From Myxococcales bacterium (GTDB lineage: Bacteria; Myxococcota_C; UBA6777): 13,255 nucleotides of DNA. Position numbers and translations under genes: made by a program. The stretch is taken from contig JALTMC010000605.1 of the NCBI GenBank assembly GCA_027005175.1, positions 1 to 13,255 of the forward strand. Reading direction: 5' to 3'. Positions 1 to 5,757 of this stretch are shown in pieces (within the stretch, counting starts at the first letter, position 1; every line of letters starts with the position of its first letter). The notes under the pieces are model-generated. The model ran no database searches and had not been told where the DNA came from. It worked only from the letters and a program-made list of their open reading frames with translations.

Positions 1-32
1 TCCCCCTCCTCCACCGTTGGTGGGGAGGGGGA
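1..32. repeat. C/G-rich hairpin upstream of the DUF559 gene
   Basis: The left arm (1-15) is pyrimidine-rich and the right arm (19-32) is its complement, giving a 14-bp stem with one bulged T at position 10 and a GTT loop (16-18). A further G-rich stretch (59-68) repeats the same GGGGGAGGGG motif and directly precedes the DUF559 start. There is no T-tract, so it does not look like a simple terminator. From memory, small DUF559 genes often sit next to C/G-rich palindromes of this kind. The element may extend left of the window. Confidence 0.6.
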
Positions 33-72
33 AGTTGGAGTCCCATCAGAAAGTGATAGGGGGAGGGGTCTT

Positions 73-555
73 ATGACAAACAAGTGGCGTCCAACACCCA
101 AGAAATGGGAATCGTTGAAGCCGGTTGTACAGGAGCTTCGATCGTCGCAGACACCGGCAGAGAAGGTGTTGTGGGAGAAACTTCGCCGCAAGCAAGTTGC
201 AGGCTTACGGTTTCGAAGGCAACATGCCATAGGTCCTTTTGTGGTAGATTTTTATTGTGGAAAGGCAAAGCTTGTTATAGAGTTGGATGGTTCGGTTCAT
301 AAGATAGCACAAGCTCGTGATACTGAACGGCAAACCTATTTGGAGAATTTGGGTTTCTACATCCTTCGCTTTCGCAATGACGAGGTATTTTCTGCCATCG
401 AAGCTACATTAGCTATGATTGAAAAAACAGCGATAGAGTTATGTGACGCACGTTTTGAAAAAAGAATTTCCCCCCCAATGACAGGACAGGTACAAGGAAG
501 TTCTTGCGAGCATCAATCCACTGACCACCTTTGGAGAAACCACCTGATCGAATAA
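73..555 (+). CDS. DUF559 domain protein (Vsr/PD-(D/E)XK-like endonuclease fold)
   Basis: A 160-residue protein whose residues 15-118 match the DUF559 family, a small relative of the very-short-patch repair (Vsr) nucleases with the restriction-endonuclease fold. Visible signatures are the basic N-terminal helix with TPAEKVLWEKLRRK (27-40), LRFRRQHAIGPFVVDFYC (45-62) with Asp59, VIELDGSVH (68-76) with Glu70 and Asp72, and LGFYILRFRNDEVF (93-106). These acidic residues are the candidate metal ligands. The biological role of DUF559 proteins is not firmly established; nuclease activity is inferred from the fold. The ATG at 73 follows a G-rich GGGAGGGG (61-68) at 4-nt spacing. The tail beyond about residue 122 is outside the family core and is coded after a run of seven C bases (470-476), so it may be read-through into flanking sequence. 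The gene converges with the minus-strand TMEM220-like gene. Confidence 0.85.
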   Translation: MTNKWRPTPKKWESLKPVVQELRSSQTPAEKVLWEKLRRKQVAGLRFRRQHAIGPFVVDFYCGKAKLVIELDGSVHKIAQARDTERQTYLENLGFYILRFRNDEVFSAIEATLAMIEKTAIELCDARFEKRISPPMTGQVQGSSCEHQSTDHLWRNHLIE

Positions 556-621
556 CCTGATCATACGGATGATTCAGCAATGATAGGGGGTTTCCGCAAT
601 AGCGGGTCCGTTCAGCAAATC

Positions 622-975
622 TTAGCGAGAAACATCACGTTGCAACCAAACAACTCCTAACATCCAAGAGGAAACAATAGCCAGGCCCATCATTTCACGC
701 CCCTCTTCACTGTTAAAAAGATGCTGTTGGCCAATCACTCCAAAGGAGAGATAGAGGCTTCCAATCGCTGCCACAAAAAACAGACACAAAGCTGGGATGG
801 CACCACCCCAGCGAAAAAAGCCAAGCAACGAGAACAAAGCTGCCAAACCATAGATACTGATCCACAAGATGGGGTCAGGATCATTGGTTTGTACGGAAGC
901 CGCCCATACCCACCAAACAACCATAGGCAACTGTAACCATCGAAAGATCGATTGTATCAACTTTGATTTTCGCAT
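622..975 (-). CDS. TMEM220-family small membrane protein
   Basis: A 117-residue protein with about four hydrophobic segments (roughly 14-28, 36-54, 57-76 and 96-112). It carries the signature of the transmembrane protein 220 family: a short first helix, then QTNDPDPILW (29-38), and the late EEGREMMGL (90-98) just before the last helix. The family is widespread in bacteria and animals, but its biochemical function is unknown. It should lie in the inner membrane. The ATG (973-975) is preceded on the minus strand by GAGGG (980-984) at 4-nt spacing, which supports this start. It is transcribed away from the HAD gene and converges with the DUF559 gene. The family call is confident; no function can be offered. 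Confidence 0.85.
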   Translation of the reverse strand: MRKSKLIQSIFRWLQLPMVVWWVWAASVQTNDPDPILWISIYGLAALFSLLGFFRWGGAIPALCLFFVAAIGSLYLSFGVIGQQHLFNSEEGREMMGLAIVSSWMLGVVWLQRDVSR

Positions 976-1250
976 AAGACCCTCTTCGACATCAGTATCA
1001 ATTCGTTTTGTATTTTGGTTCCAAGCATAACAAGGGCAGTAGTGTCAAGGGCTTCACCGCCTCAAAAGAGAAAGAGAGCAAGTGAGACTTACTTATACCT
1101 GAGTATTCTATTTGTATGGGAAAAAAGTGGGTTTGATGAATCCATCGAACTCACCCATAGCTTTTCAATCTTTTCATTCGTCCGTCCAGAGCTTGTACGT
1201 AACCCCACCAGACCAAGAATGTCATACATTATATTTTGTGGTACAAGAGG

Positions 1251-1277
1251 ATCGCTTCGAATAGTATTCGAAGCGAT
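1251..1277. promoter_or_regulatory. Perfect 12-bp inverted repeat upstream of the HAD gene
   Basis: ATCGCTTCGAAT (1251-1262) is followed by a 3-base spacer AGT and its exact reverse complement ATTCGAAGCGAT (1266-1277). No T-tract follows on either strand, which argues against an intrinsic terminator. It lies 40 bases before the proposed HAD start, so it could be an operator for a dimeric repressor or a stable hairpin in the leader RNA. The structure is certain; the role is inferred. Confidence 0.55.
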
Positions 1278-1306
1278 GTTGGAATATACCCAATTCAGGT
1301 CCAGTC

Positions 1307-1312
1307 AGGAGG
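1307..1312 (+). promoter_or_regulatory. Strong Shine-Dalgarno that decides the HAD start
   Basis: AGGAGG lies 5 bases before TTG 1318, which is in frame with the HAD domain and begins exactly where the fold's first beta strand begins. No comparable site precedes the in-frame TTG at 1015 or ATG at 1276. Confidence 0.75.
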
Positions 1313-1317
1313 AAACC

Positions 1318-2064
1318 TTGATACGTGCGATTACATTTGACTTTTGGGATACGATTGTTCGCGATGAATCGGATGAGCCAAAGCGTGCAGCGCAGGGGTT
1401 GCCAACAAAGTTGAAAGCTCGGTATCAACTCTTGTCAGAAGAGTTGAAAAAAGCCAACCCTGCATTGACAGACAAGCAACTTCGCGATGCCTTTGATCAC
1501 GCAAACGACTGGTTTCTTCACAACTGGAAGAAAGAGCACTTTACACCCACAGTACGTCAGCGATTGGCTGAAGCGTATCACTACCTTGGGATGGAGTTAT
1601 CTTCTGGTTTTGGTGAGGTGGTCGCATCGTGGGAACGCATGGAGATCATCACCCCTCCCGAGCTTGCGCCCGGCATCGAAGCGGCTCTAAAAGAACTCTC
1701 CCAGACCTGTATGCTTGGGATCATCTCCGATACGATTGTAACGCCAGGTTGGGGTTTACGACAGATCCTCATGGATTTTGATTTGGCAAAGTACTTTCGA
1801 GTTTTTATCTACTCGGATGAAGTTGGTGCAGCCAAGCCCCAACGCAAAGTCTTTGACGAAGCAGCCAAACGATTTAATGTTCCCCTCGAAAATATGGCTC
1901 ATGTTGGGGATCGGGAAGCCAACGATATCGCGGGGCCAAACCCCCTTGGTGTGAAATCCATCCTATACACTGGAGTGATCGATCGAGATAGCGCAAACAC
2001 CAAAGCCAGTGCCATCTGCACACACTACAGTCAACTACCAGTCATCATCGCTTCTTTCCATTGA
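1318..2064 (+). CDS. HAD-superfamily hydrolase
   Basis: With the TTG start the protein has 248 residues, the usual size for a HAD hydrolase with an alpha-helical cap. All four core motifs are visible: motif I DFWDT (8-12), motif II IISDT with Ser137, motif III AAKP with Lys173, and motif IV VGDREANDI (196-204) with Asp198 and Asp203. The helical segment at about 20-110 is the cap. Asp8 is the nucleophile. The residue two places on, usually the Asp that acts as acid/base in HAD phosphatases, is Trp10, with Asp at +3, so catalysis may differ from classical phosphatases, or the neighbouring Asp may substitute. The substrate cannot be predicted. The next gene (GCS2 ligase) starts 94 bases downstream on the same strand and could be cotranscribed. 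Confidence 0.85.
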   Translation: MIRAITFDFWDTIVRDESDEPKRAAQGLPTKLKARYQLLSEELKKANPALTDKQLRDAFDHANDWFLHNWKKEHFTPTVRQRLAEAYHYLGMELSSGFGEVVASWERMEIITPPELAPGIEAALKELSQTCMLGIISDTIVTPGWGLRQILMDFDLAKYFRVFIYSDEVGAAKPQRKVFDEAAKRFNVPLENMAHVGDREANDIAGPNPLGVKSILYTGVIDRDSANTKASAICTHYSQLPVIIASFH

Positions 2065-2098
2065 GTTTCTCTCCCACTCAATCCGGGGGAAAGCCCGG
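2060..2098 (+). promoter_or_regulatory. Two small adjacent hairpins after the HAD stop
   Basis: ATTGAGT (2060-2066) pairs perfectly with ACTCAAT (2076-2082) across a 9-base loop, and CCGGG (2083-2087) pairs with CCCGG (2094-2098) across a GGAAAG loop. The first stem includes the HAD stop codon. No T-run follows, so this is not a convincing terminator. The pair could stabilise the upstream message or act in the leader of the ligase gene. Stems this short can arise by chance. Confidence 0.3.
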
Positions 2099-2158
2099 CA
2101 GATTCGAGGAGGGGTTTTACGCGACATTCGAGAAGCCAACCAACAGGAATGGGTCACA

Positions 2159-3451
2159 ATGGAATCACAACACACGGCAACTATAAAAAAGTTAACAGAA
2201 CAGTTCATTGCGAACTTCCCCGAGAAACGGGGAGGACCGCGACAGATCGGCAGAGAGGCGGAGTACCCGGTGGTCACAGACGAAGGTTATGCCGCCGATG
2301 TTCAAGCGATGTGGCCACTGTTGCTGGAAGCAGGAGACCTAAAGCCCATCTATGAAGGCAACGATCTGATTGTTGGCCTTGAGGGTCCAGACTTTACCTA
2401 CTCCCTGGAAGTGGGCTGGGGAACGATGGAGGTGATCACAGGACCTTGCCAGGATCTTCACAAACTAGCAGAGGTGCATGAGGCCGCCATGTTACGGCTT
2501 CGTCAAGCGGCAGACAAGCTGGGTTACCATATCCTTGGGTACGGTATTCAGCCGCGTACCCCCGGGGAACTTTCCTTAATGTCGCCCAAGAGTCGCTACA
2601 AAGTGCTCCACGATGTCATTGGTCCGGCCTGGCTACACTTTACCTCAACCGCCAGTGACCAAGTGCATATCGATATCAATCGCACGGAGATCCCGGTGGT
2701 GCACAATGTGTCGAACCTCTTAACTCCGGCTGTTATTGCGTTGTGTGCCAACTCACCCATCTGTGGGGGTGCATCCAGTGGGTTTCACAGTGCTCGCGAG
2801 GGATTGATGGGCGAGATCCATGCAGCAGAGTGCCGACATGGGATACCTGTTGGCCCTATCCATGAGATGAGCGACTGGATCGAACAACTCTGTGACCAAA
2901 AACATCTCATTCACCGCGAGAATGGCCAGTACTTGCCGCAAAAAGGCGCATTCAATAACTATCTCGAAACACACGGGCCAGACTTTGACGCATTCCTCTT
3001 TCACGAACATTATATCTGGAACAGCGCGCGACTACGAAGTGCCCACGGTACTGTGGAGTTTCGGGCAGCCTGCCAGCAACCCCACCATGAGACCATGGTT
3101 GTGTCAGCGATCTCGCTCGGGATCGTGGAAGCATCCCAGACTCTCATGACATGGCTTCAAAAAGAACGGGGTGACAAACTCTGGTCCACCATGCGAACCT
3201 ATGGACACGATGTGATGCGCCAGGGCCTAGCAGCCACCGAACCGATCGACAACTTCCTGACCACCGTCCTCACACAGGCACAACAAGCCCTTGAACAGCG
3301 TGGCTTTAAGGAAGAAGTCTTTCTAGAGCCTCTGTGGAACAGGCTAAAAGAAAAGAAAAACCCGGCACAACAAGCACTCGATGCTTTTGATGAGGGAGAT
3401 GTTAAAGCATTGGTAAAGCTTCGAAGCCACAAGACACCGCAGGAACGTTGA
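2159..3451 (+). CDS. GCS2-family glutamate-cysteine ligase (gamma-glutamyl ligase)
   Basis: A 430-residue protein of the GCS2 branch of ATP-dependent carboxylate-amine ligases, which join the gamma-carboxyl of glutamate to an amine, in the type case cysteine as the first step of glutathione synthesis. Supporting motifs are GREAEYPVV (31-39) with the paired Glu33 and Glu35, the ASDQVHIDI strand (165-173), and SARLRSAHGTVEFRAACQQP (289-308) near the ATP/Mg site. The fold should be cytosolic. The true amine substrate is not certain: the family includes EgtA and YbdK-like enzymes. ATG 2159 is chosen because the earlier in-frame ATG (2009) lies inside the HAD gene and the family similarity begins after it; an AGGA at 2145-2148 is a modest ribosome site. 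The last eight residues (SHKTPQER) and the stop are encoded by copy 1 of a repeat found twice more downstream. Confidence 0.85.
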   Translation: MESQHTATIKKLTEQFIANFPEKRGGPRQIGREAEYPVVTDEGYAADVQAMWPLLLEAGDLKPIYEGNDLIVGLEGPDFTYSLEVGWGTMEVITGPCQDLHKLAEVHEAAMLRLRQAADKLGYHILGYGIQPRTPGELSLMSPKSRYKVLHDVIGPAWLHFTSTASDQVHIDINRTEIPVVHNVSNLLTPAVIALCANSPICGGASSGFHSAREGLMGEIHAAECRHGIPVGPIHEMSDWIEQLCDQKHLIHRENGQYLPQKGAFNNYLETHGPDFDAFLFHEHYIWNSARLRSAHGTVEFRAACQQPHHETMVVSAISLGIVEASQTLMTWLQKERGDKLWSTMRTYGHDVMRQGLAATEPIDNFLTTVLTQAQQALEQRGFKEEVFLEPLWNRLKEKKNPAQQALDAFDEGDVKALVKLRSHKTPQER

Positions 3452-3452
3452 G
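3427..3452 (+). repeat. 26-bp direct repeat, copy 1 (overlaps ligase stop)
   Basis: First of three copies of a 26-bp unit. It encodes the end of the ligase and its TGA (3449-3451). It differs from copy 3 at only two positions, 3433 and 3439, both third codon positions and both synonymous (Lys and Pro codons). Confidence 0.75.
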
Positions 3453-3514
3453 AGTCGTGGAGACTGAAGGTTCTAAAGTTGGTAGATTTTTGTTGGGATG
3501 ATTCATGGTGTTCA

Positions 3515-3540
3515 CCACAAAACACCACAGGAACCTTGCG
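3515..3540 (+). repeat. 26-bp direct repeat, copy 2
   Basis: This copy begins 88 bases after copy 1 and differs from copy 3 at two positions near its right end. It is preceded by ATTCATG (3501-3507), also found before copy 3, and it forms an imperfect inverted repeat between GGTGTT (3508-3513 region) and AACACC. Confidence 0.75.
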
Positions 3541-3608
3541 TTCGATGGACACGAAAGGCCCGAAAGTCAGAACGGTTCAACCCGATAGCTGAGAATTCAT
3601 GTGGTTTG

Positions 3609-3634
3609 CCACAAAACACCACAGGAACGTTGAG
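3609..3634 (+). repeat. 26-bp direct repeat, copy 3
   Basis: This copy begins 94 bases after copy 2 and ends in CACAGGAACGTTGAG like copy 1. Read in the ligase frame it would give CHKTPQER and a stop, the same peptide end as the ligase. ATTCATG (3596-3602) precedes it as it does copy 2. A short GTGG-TTTG-CCAC hairpin (3601-3612) overlaps its left end. Confidence 0.75.
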
Positions 3635-3675
3635 TTTGGTGGGCAATGATCAAGAGCGTGGGGGGAAATAGATGA

Positions 3676-3726
3676 GTCTTGTGCGCACAAGAAACCGTTG
3701 GTAGGGGTCTTATACGCACAAGAACC
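3676..3726. repeat. 14-bp palindrome with a degenerate direct copy
   Basis: CTTGTGCGCACAAG (3678-3691) is a perfect palindrome within GTCTTGTGCGCACAAGAAAC (3676-3695). A related stretch, GTCTTATACGCACAAGAACC, occurs at 3707-3726, 31 bases further on. The spacing is close to three helical turns, as in paired protein-binding sites, but no gene start is nearby, so a regulatory role is doubtful. Confidence 0.4.
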
Positions 3727-3869
3727 ATCAACAAGGTGAAGTTTTCCCGAGCTGCAACGACAAAACAATGTGATTGGGACGCTCGTCATACAGGGTTGGG
3801 GCTCGTCACCCTATCCTTCTCTTCACTACCTTTGACGTTCCATCATTAAATTTATTCAAAAAGAAAAGT

Positions 3870-3901
3870 ACCTGTCTTCAAAAAGAAGGTTATTTTTCTT
3901 T
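3870..3901. terminator. Possible bidirectional terminator between convergent genes
   Basis: CTTC (3876-3879) and GAAG (3885-3888) form a short stem around five A bases, followed by GTTATTTTTCTTT on the plus strand. On the minus strand the same stem is followed, after ACAGGTAC, by TTTTCTTTTTG. A longer imperfect pairing links 3860-3872 with 3888-3901. Placement between convergent gene ends fits termination, but the stem is weak and A/T-rich. Confidence 0.35.
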
Positions 3902-3962
3902 GCGACATAGAGGCACTCCAAGGGGCCGGGAGTTCCACGTGGGGCAGCTCTGTTGAGATTCA

Positions 3963-5414
3963 TCATTCTTGCACAAAGCGAGAGACAACATGGAGATAAG
4001 GTTTGAATCCATGTTTGGCCCAGAAGCCGCGCCCGACCTGATTATCGATAGCGACATTCAGGTCGATTTGAGTAAGCTCCATGGAGTGAAACCATTCCAC
4101 CGCAAGTTTGACCAATTCTTCTCCTACTTTTTGAGAGCGCCACTCAGGAAGTAGAAAAACATCAACAATTTGACCAATTCTGGAAGTGTGAAAGAGAGGT
4201 GCTCGAAGCACCTGTGCGGTTAAAAATCCCACGATACGAAAGCCACAACGAACGACAAGCAGAAGATGTTCGGGTTGGGAGAGTTGTACAAGGAGACTTT
4301 GCCGAAGATGCAAGCCAGACAAGGAACGACGCCGGAAGTGATGGTCAAAGGCCGCGTGTTCATCCATCAACAACTCCCACAACCGTACCACCTCGGGGAG
4401 GTCACGCTCCTGACCTTGAAGCACCTGGGCCTCTTGTGCGACAGGAACAGGAAACAAAGAATCGAAAACTTGCGATTTGGAGCGATGTTCAAAGAGACGC
4501 TCCACGTGAATGCCTTGCACTTTACCTTTTTGCTCAGGGCGCTCCAAGCCTTGAACAAACATCTGATGAATCGCTTTCTTCGCACGTTGAGCAAAGGTTT
4601 CAAAGAGATGATCAGGCGACAAGACCCAAACTTCGTAAGTTGCATGAGGCTTCCAACTTAAACCCCGCCCTTTTACTCGATAGGACAGTGCGGGATATCG
4701 AAGGCTCTCTACCCCCTCTCGCAACCGATGGTAGGAAGATTTCCGTAAGAGTTCACGACGACTGGACCAAGCCGAGGGCAAGGTAACAATCACCCAGATC
4801 TTCCGCAGCATCAAGGTTTCAATCAAGGAAAGCCAAGAGCCAGCGTAGGTCATCAACTCGGGCATTTGCAAAAGAGCAACTCCAGGGCCACGAACAATAC
4901 CACCGTACGCCATATCTCGTAGGGACTGGGTTGGATCTCCCCACATCTGATAGAAACGAAATGGCCAGCTCTCTGTGTCACACTCCGTATTCACAGGACG
5001 TGACCCAAAGAGATAAGGCTCCAGGCTCCGTATTTTTCCAGGATCTGTGTCAGCCAAAGCGACTCGACCTGCGATACCTTTTTCATGCCAGGTTTCGACT
5101 GCACGCAAAGCCAAAGCGGTGGTGCTTAAGAACTCCCCACGCATTAGAAAGGGACGTTGCAATTCCCACAATGGAAAGCTCTGCCAAAGACTCGGATCGT
5201 TGGCCCCTCCCGCAGCAGCATACCAGTCCAACGCTGGCATATCTGCCATGCGAGAGCCTTCGTTCGACTCAAGTCCTGCCGAGAGGAACCAAAGCTCACC
5301 CTGATGATGGGTGAGAACTTCAAACAATTCCAAAAGAAGTATTTGTTTGAGTAGTTCGCCTTCATCTCCGCCACGTAAAGGAGTGGGATGCTCTGTACTG
5401 GTTGGATGACGCAT
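3963..5414 (-). CDS. Two-domain protein: unrecognised N-terminal region plus GNAT N-acetyltransferase
   Basis: A 483-residue protein. Residues about 328-482 are a GNAT acetyltransferase: a leading helix (338-352), the beta strands LLLVVRCGFRIVGFLTAQVL (384-403) and RIGQIVDVFLLPEWRSQKVG (412-431), where RSQKVG is the acetyl-CoA phosphate-binding loop, then an amphipathic helix and IDLNVAIDNQVGRGFWAKHGF (450-470). GNAT enzymes move an acetyl group from acetyl-CoA to an amine; the acceptor here is unknown. Residues 1-327 match nothing I can name. They alternate hydrophobic strands and helices (RVALADTDPGKI at 117-128, GVALLQMPELM at 178-188, IWVIVTLPSAW at 206-216), which hints at an alpha/beta fold, but no catalytic motif is clear. 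The ATG has AGGAAG 5-6 bases upstream on the minus strand, and a promoter-like pair lies further up (5503-5531). It diverges from the CAP lipoprotein gene. Confidence 0.8.
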   Translation of the reverse strand: MRHPTSTEHPTPLRGGDEGELLKQILLLELFEVLTHHQGELWFLSAGLESNEGSRMADMPALDWYAAAGGANDPSLWQSFPLWELQRPFLMRGEFLSTTALALRAVETWHEKGIAGRVALADTDPGKIRSLEPYLFGSRPVNTECDTESWPFRFYQMWGDPTQSLRDMAYGGIVRGPGVALLQMPELMTYAGSWLSLIETLMLRKIWVIVTLPSAWSSRRELLRKSSYHRLREGVESLRYPALSYRVKGRGLSWKPHATYEVWVLSPDHLFETFAQRAKKAIHQMFVQGLERPEQKGKVQGIHVERLFEHRSKSQVFDSLFPVPVAQEAQVLQGQERDLPEVVRLWELLMDEHAAFDHHFRRRSLSGLHLRQSLLVQLSQPEHLLLVVRCGFRIVGFLTAQVLRAPLFHTSRIGQIVDVFLLPEWRSQKVGEELVKLAVEWFHSMELTQIDLNVAIDNQVGRGFWAKHGFKPYLHVVSRFVQE

Positions 5415-5502
5415 ACTTTCTTCCTGAAAATCCTATCAAACAAGGGCCAGCCCGCTATCGGATACATCGGGGTTTTCCTAGTAGATCCCCACGCAACCAC
5501 TG

Positions 5503-5531
5503 ACTATACCTGTTCTGCTGAGGTTTCGCAA
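5503..5531 (-). promoter_or_regulatory. Candidate sigma-70-type promoter for the GNAT gene
   Basis: On the minus strand TTGCGA (5526-5531) is followed, after 17 bases, by TATAGT (5503-5508), matching 4 of 6 and 5 of 6 consensus positions. The transcript would start near 5496, leaving a leader of about 80 bases before the start codon at 5414. Confidence 0.45.
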
Positions 5532-5590
5532 TTTGCTGCGCTCTTGACGGATAGCAACAACTTTGATAGCACTACAACAGACGCAAGAGA

Positions 5591-5619
5591 TTGACACTCT
5601 CCCAACACAAAGAAAAATA
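5591..5619 (+). promoter_or_regulatory. Possible promoter for the CAP lipoprotein gene
   Basis: TTGACA (5591-5596) is a perfect -35 box. At 17 bases spacing the -10 would be AAAATA (5614-5619), which is poor. An alternative TTGACG at 5544-5549 has no better -10. The leader would be about 130 bases. Confidence 0.3.
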
Positions 5620-5757
5620 GAGAGAAAGCGGTTGGCACTCACACCGTTCGCAGGTAGAAAGCACCTTTTCCAGATTCACGCCGATACTGTGATCATCGTT
5701 GTCGCCTGAGTCAATCCATGTCACAGGGTTTTCTTTTCCTGCAAGGGAATACACATT

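Larger units (their letters stand above)
976..1317. other. Intergenic region between divergent TMEM220-like and HAD genes
   Basis: This 342-base stretch is open in the HAD frame, so the coding frame can be extended back to a TTG at 1015, but the translation here has no HAD similarity and the stronger start signals are at 1318. It contains a perfect 12-bp inverted repeat (1251-1277). A TATATT at 1230-1235 could be a -10 box for the HAD gene, but I see no matching -35. Promoters for both divergent genes are expected here. I see no RNA gene. Confidence 0.5.
3452..3962. other. Repeat-rich intergenic region between convergent genes
   Basis: I find no convincing protein gene in this 511-base gap: short open frames have no good start site or recognisable composition. 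It holds two of the three 26-bp repeats, a palindrome with a degenerate second copy (3676-3726), an A/T-rich terminator-like hairpin (about 3870-3901) and a small CCACGTGG palindrome (3935-3942). It separates the convergent ends of the ligase and the GNAT gene, so terminators are expected and promoters are not needed. A small RNA or a decayed gene cannot be excluded. Confidence 0.5.
5415..5757. other. Divergent control region between GNAT and CAP lipoprotein genes
   Basis: A 343-base gap upstream of two divergent genes, so both promoters should lie here. Candidate promoters are listed separately. A GGGCCAGCCC near-palindrome lies at about 5443-5452. Short open frames exist, but none has a good ribosome site or protein-like sequence, and I see no RNA gene. 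Confidence 0.5.

Noticed and set aside
2009-2158. Extension of the GCS2 ligase to an upstream ATG
   Set aside because: It would begin inside the HAD gene and the added residues are unlike the family; ATG 2159 gives the normal length.
64-3713. The string AGGGGTCTTAT at 64-74 and 3703-3713, with GGGTCTTATG also before the TMEM220-like start
   Set aside because: Matches of 10-11 bases are expected many times by chance in a 13-kb window, and two of the three simply combine a G-rich ribosome site with a start codon.
3935-3942. CCACGTGG palindrome
   Set aside because: An 8-bp palindrome is expected by chance and it is not near a gene start.
3452-3962. CRISPR array suggested by the three spaced repeats
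   Set aside because: Only three degenerate 26-bp copies at 88-94 base intervals, too far apart for CRISPR spacers, one of them coding, and no cas genes.
4199-4786. Long plus-strand open frames opposite the GNAT gene (195 and 131 codons)
   Set aside because: The minus-strand frame has clear GNAT motifs, a ribosome site and a promoter; the opposite frames look like shadows.
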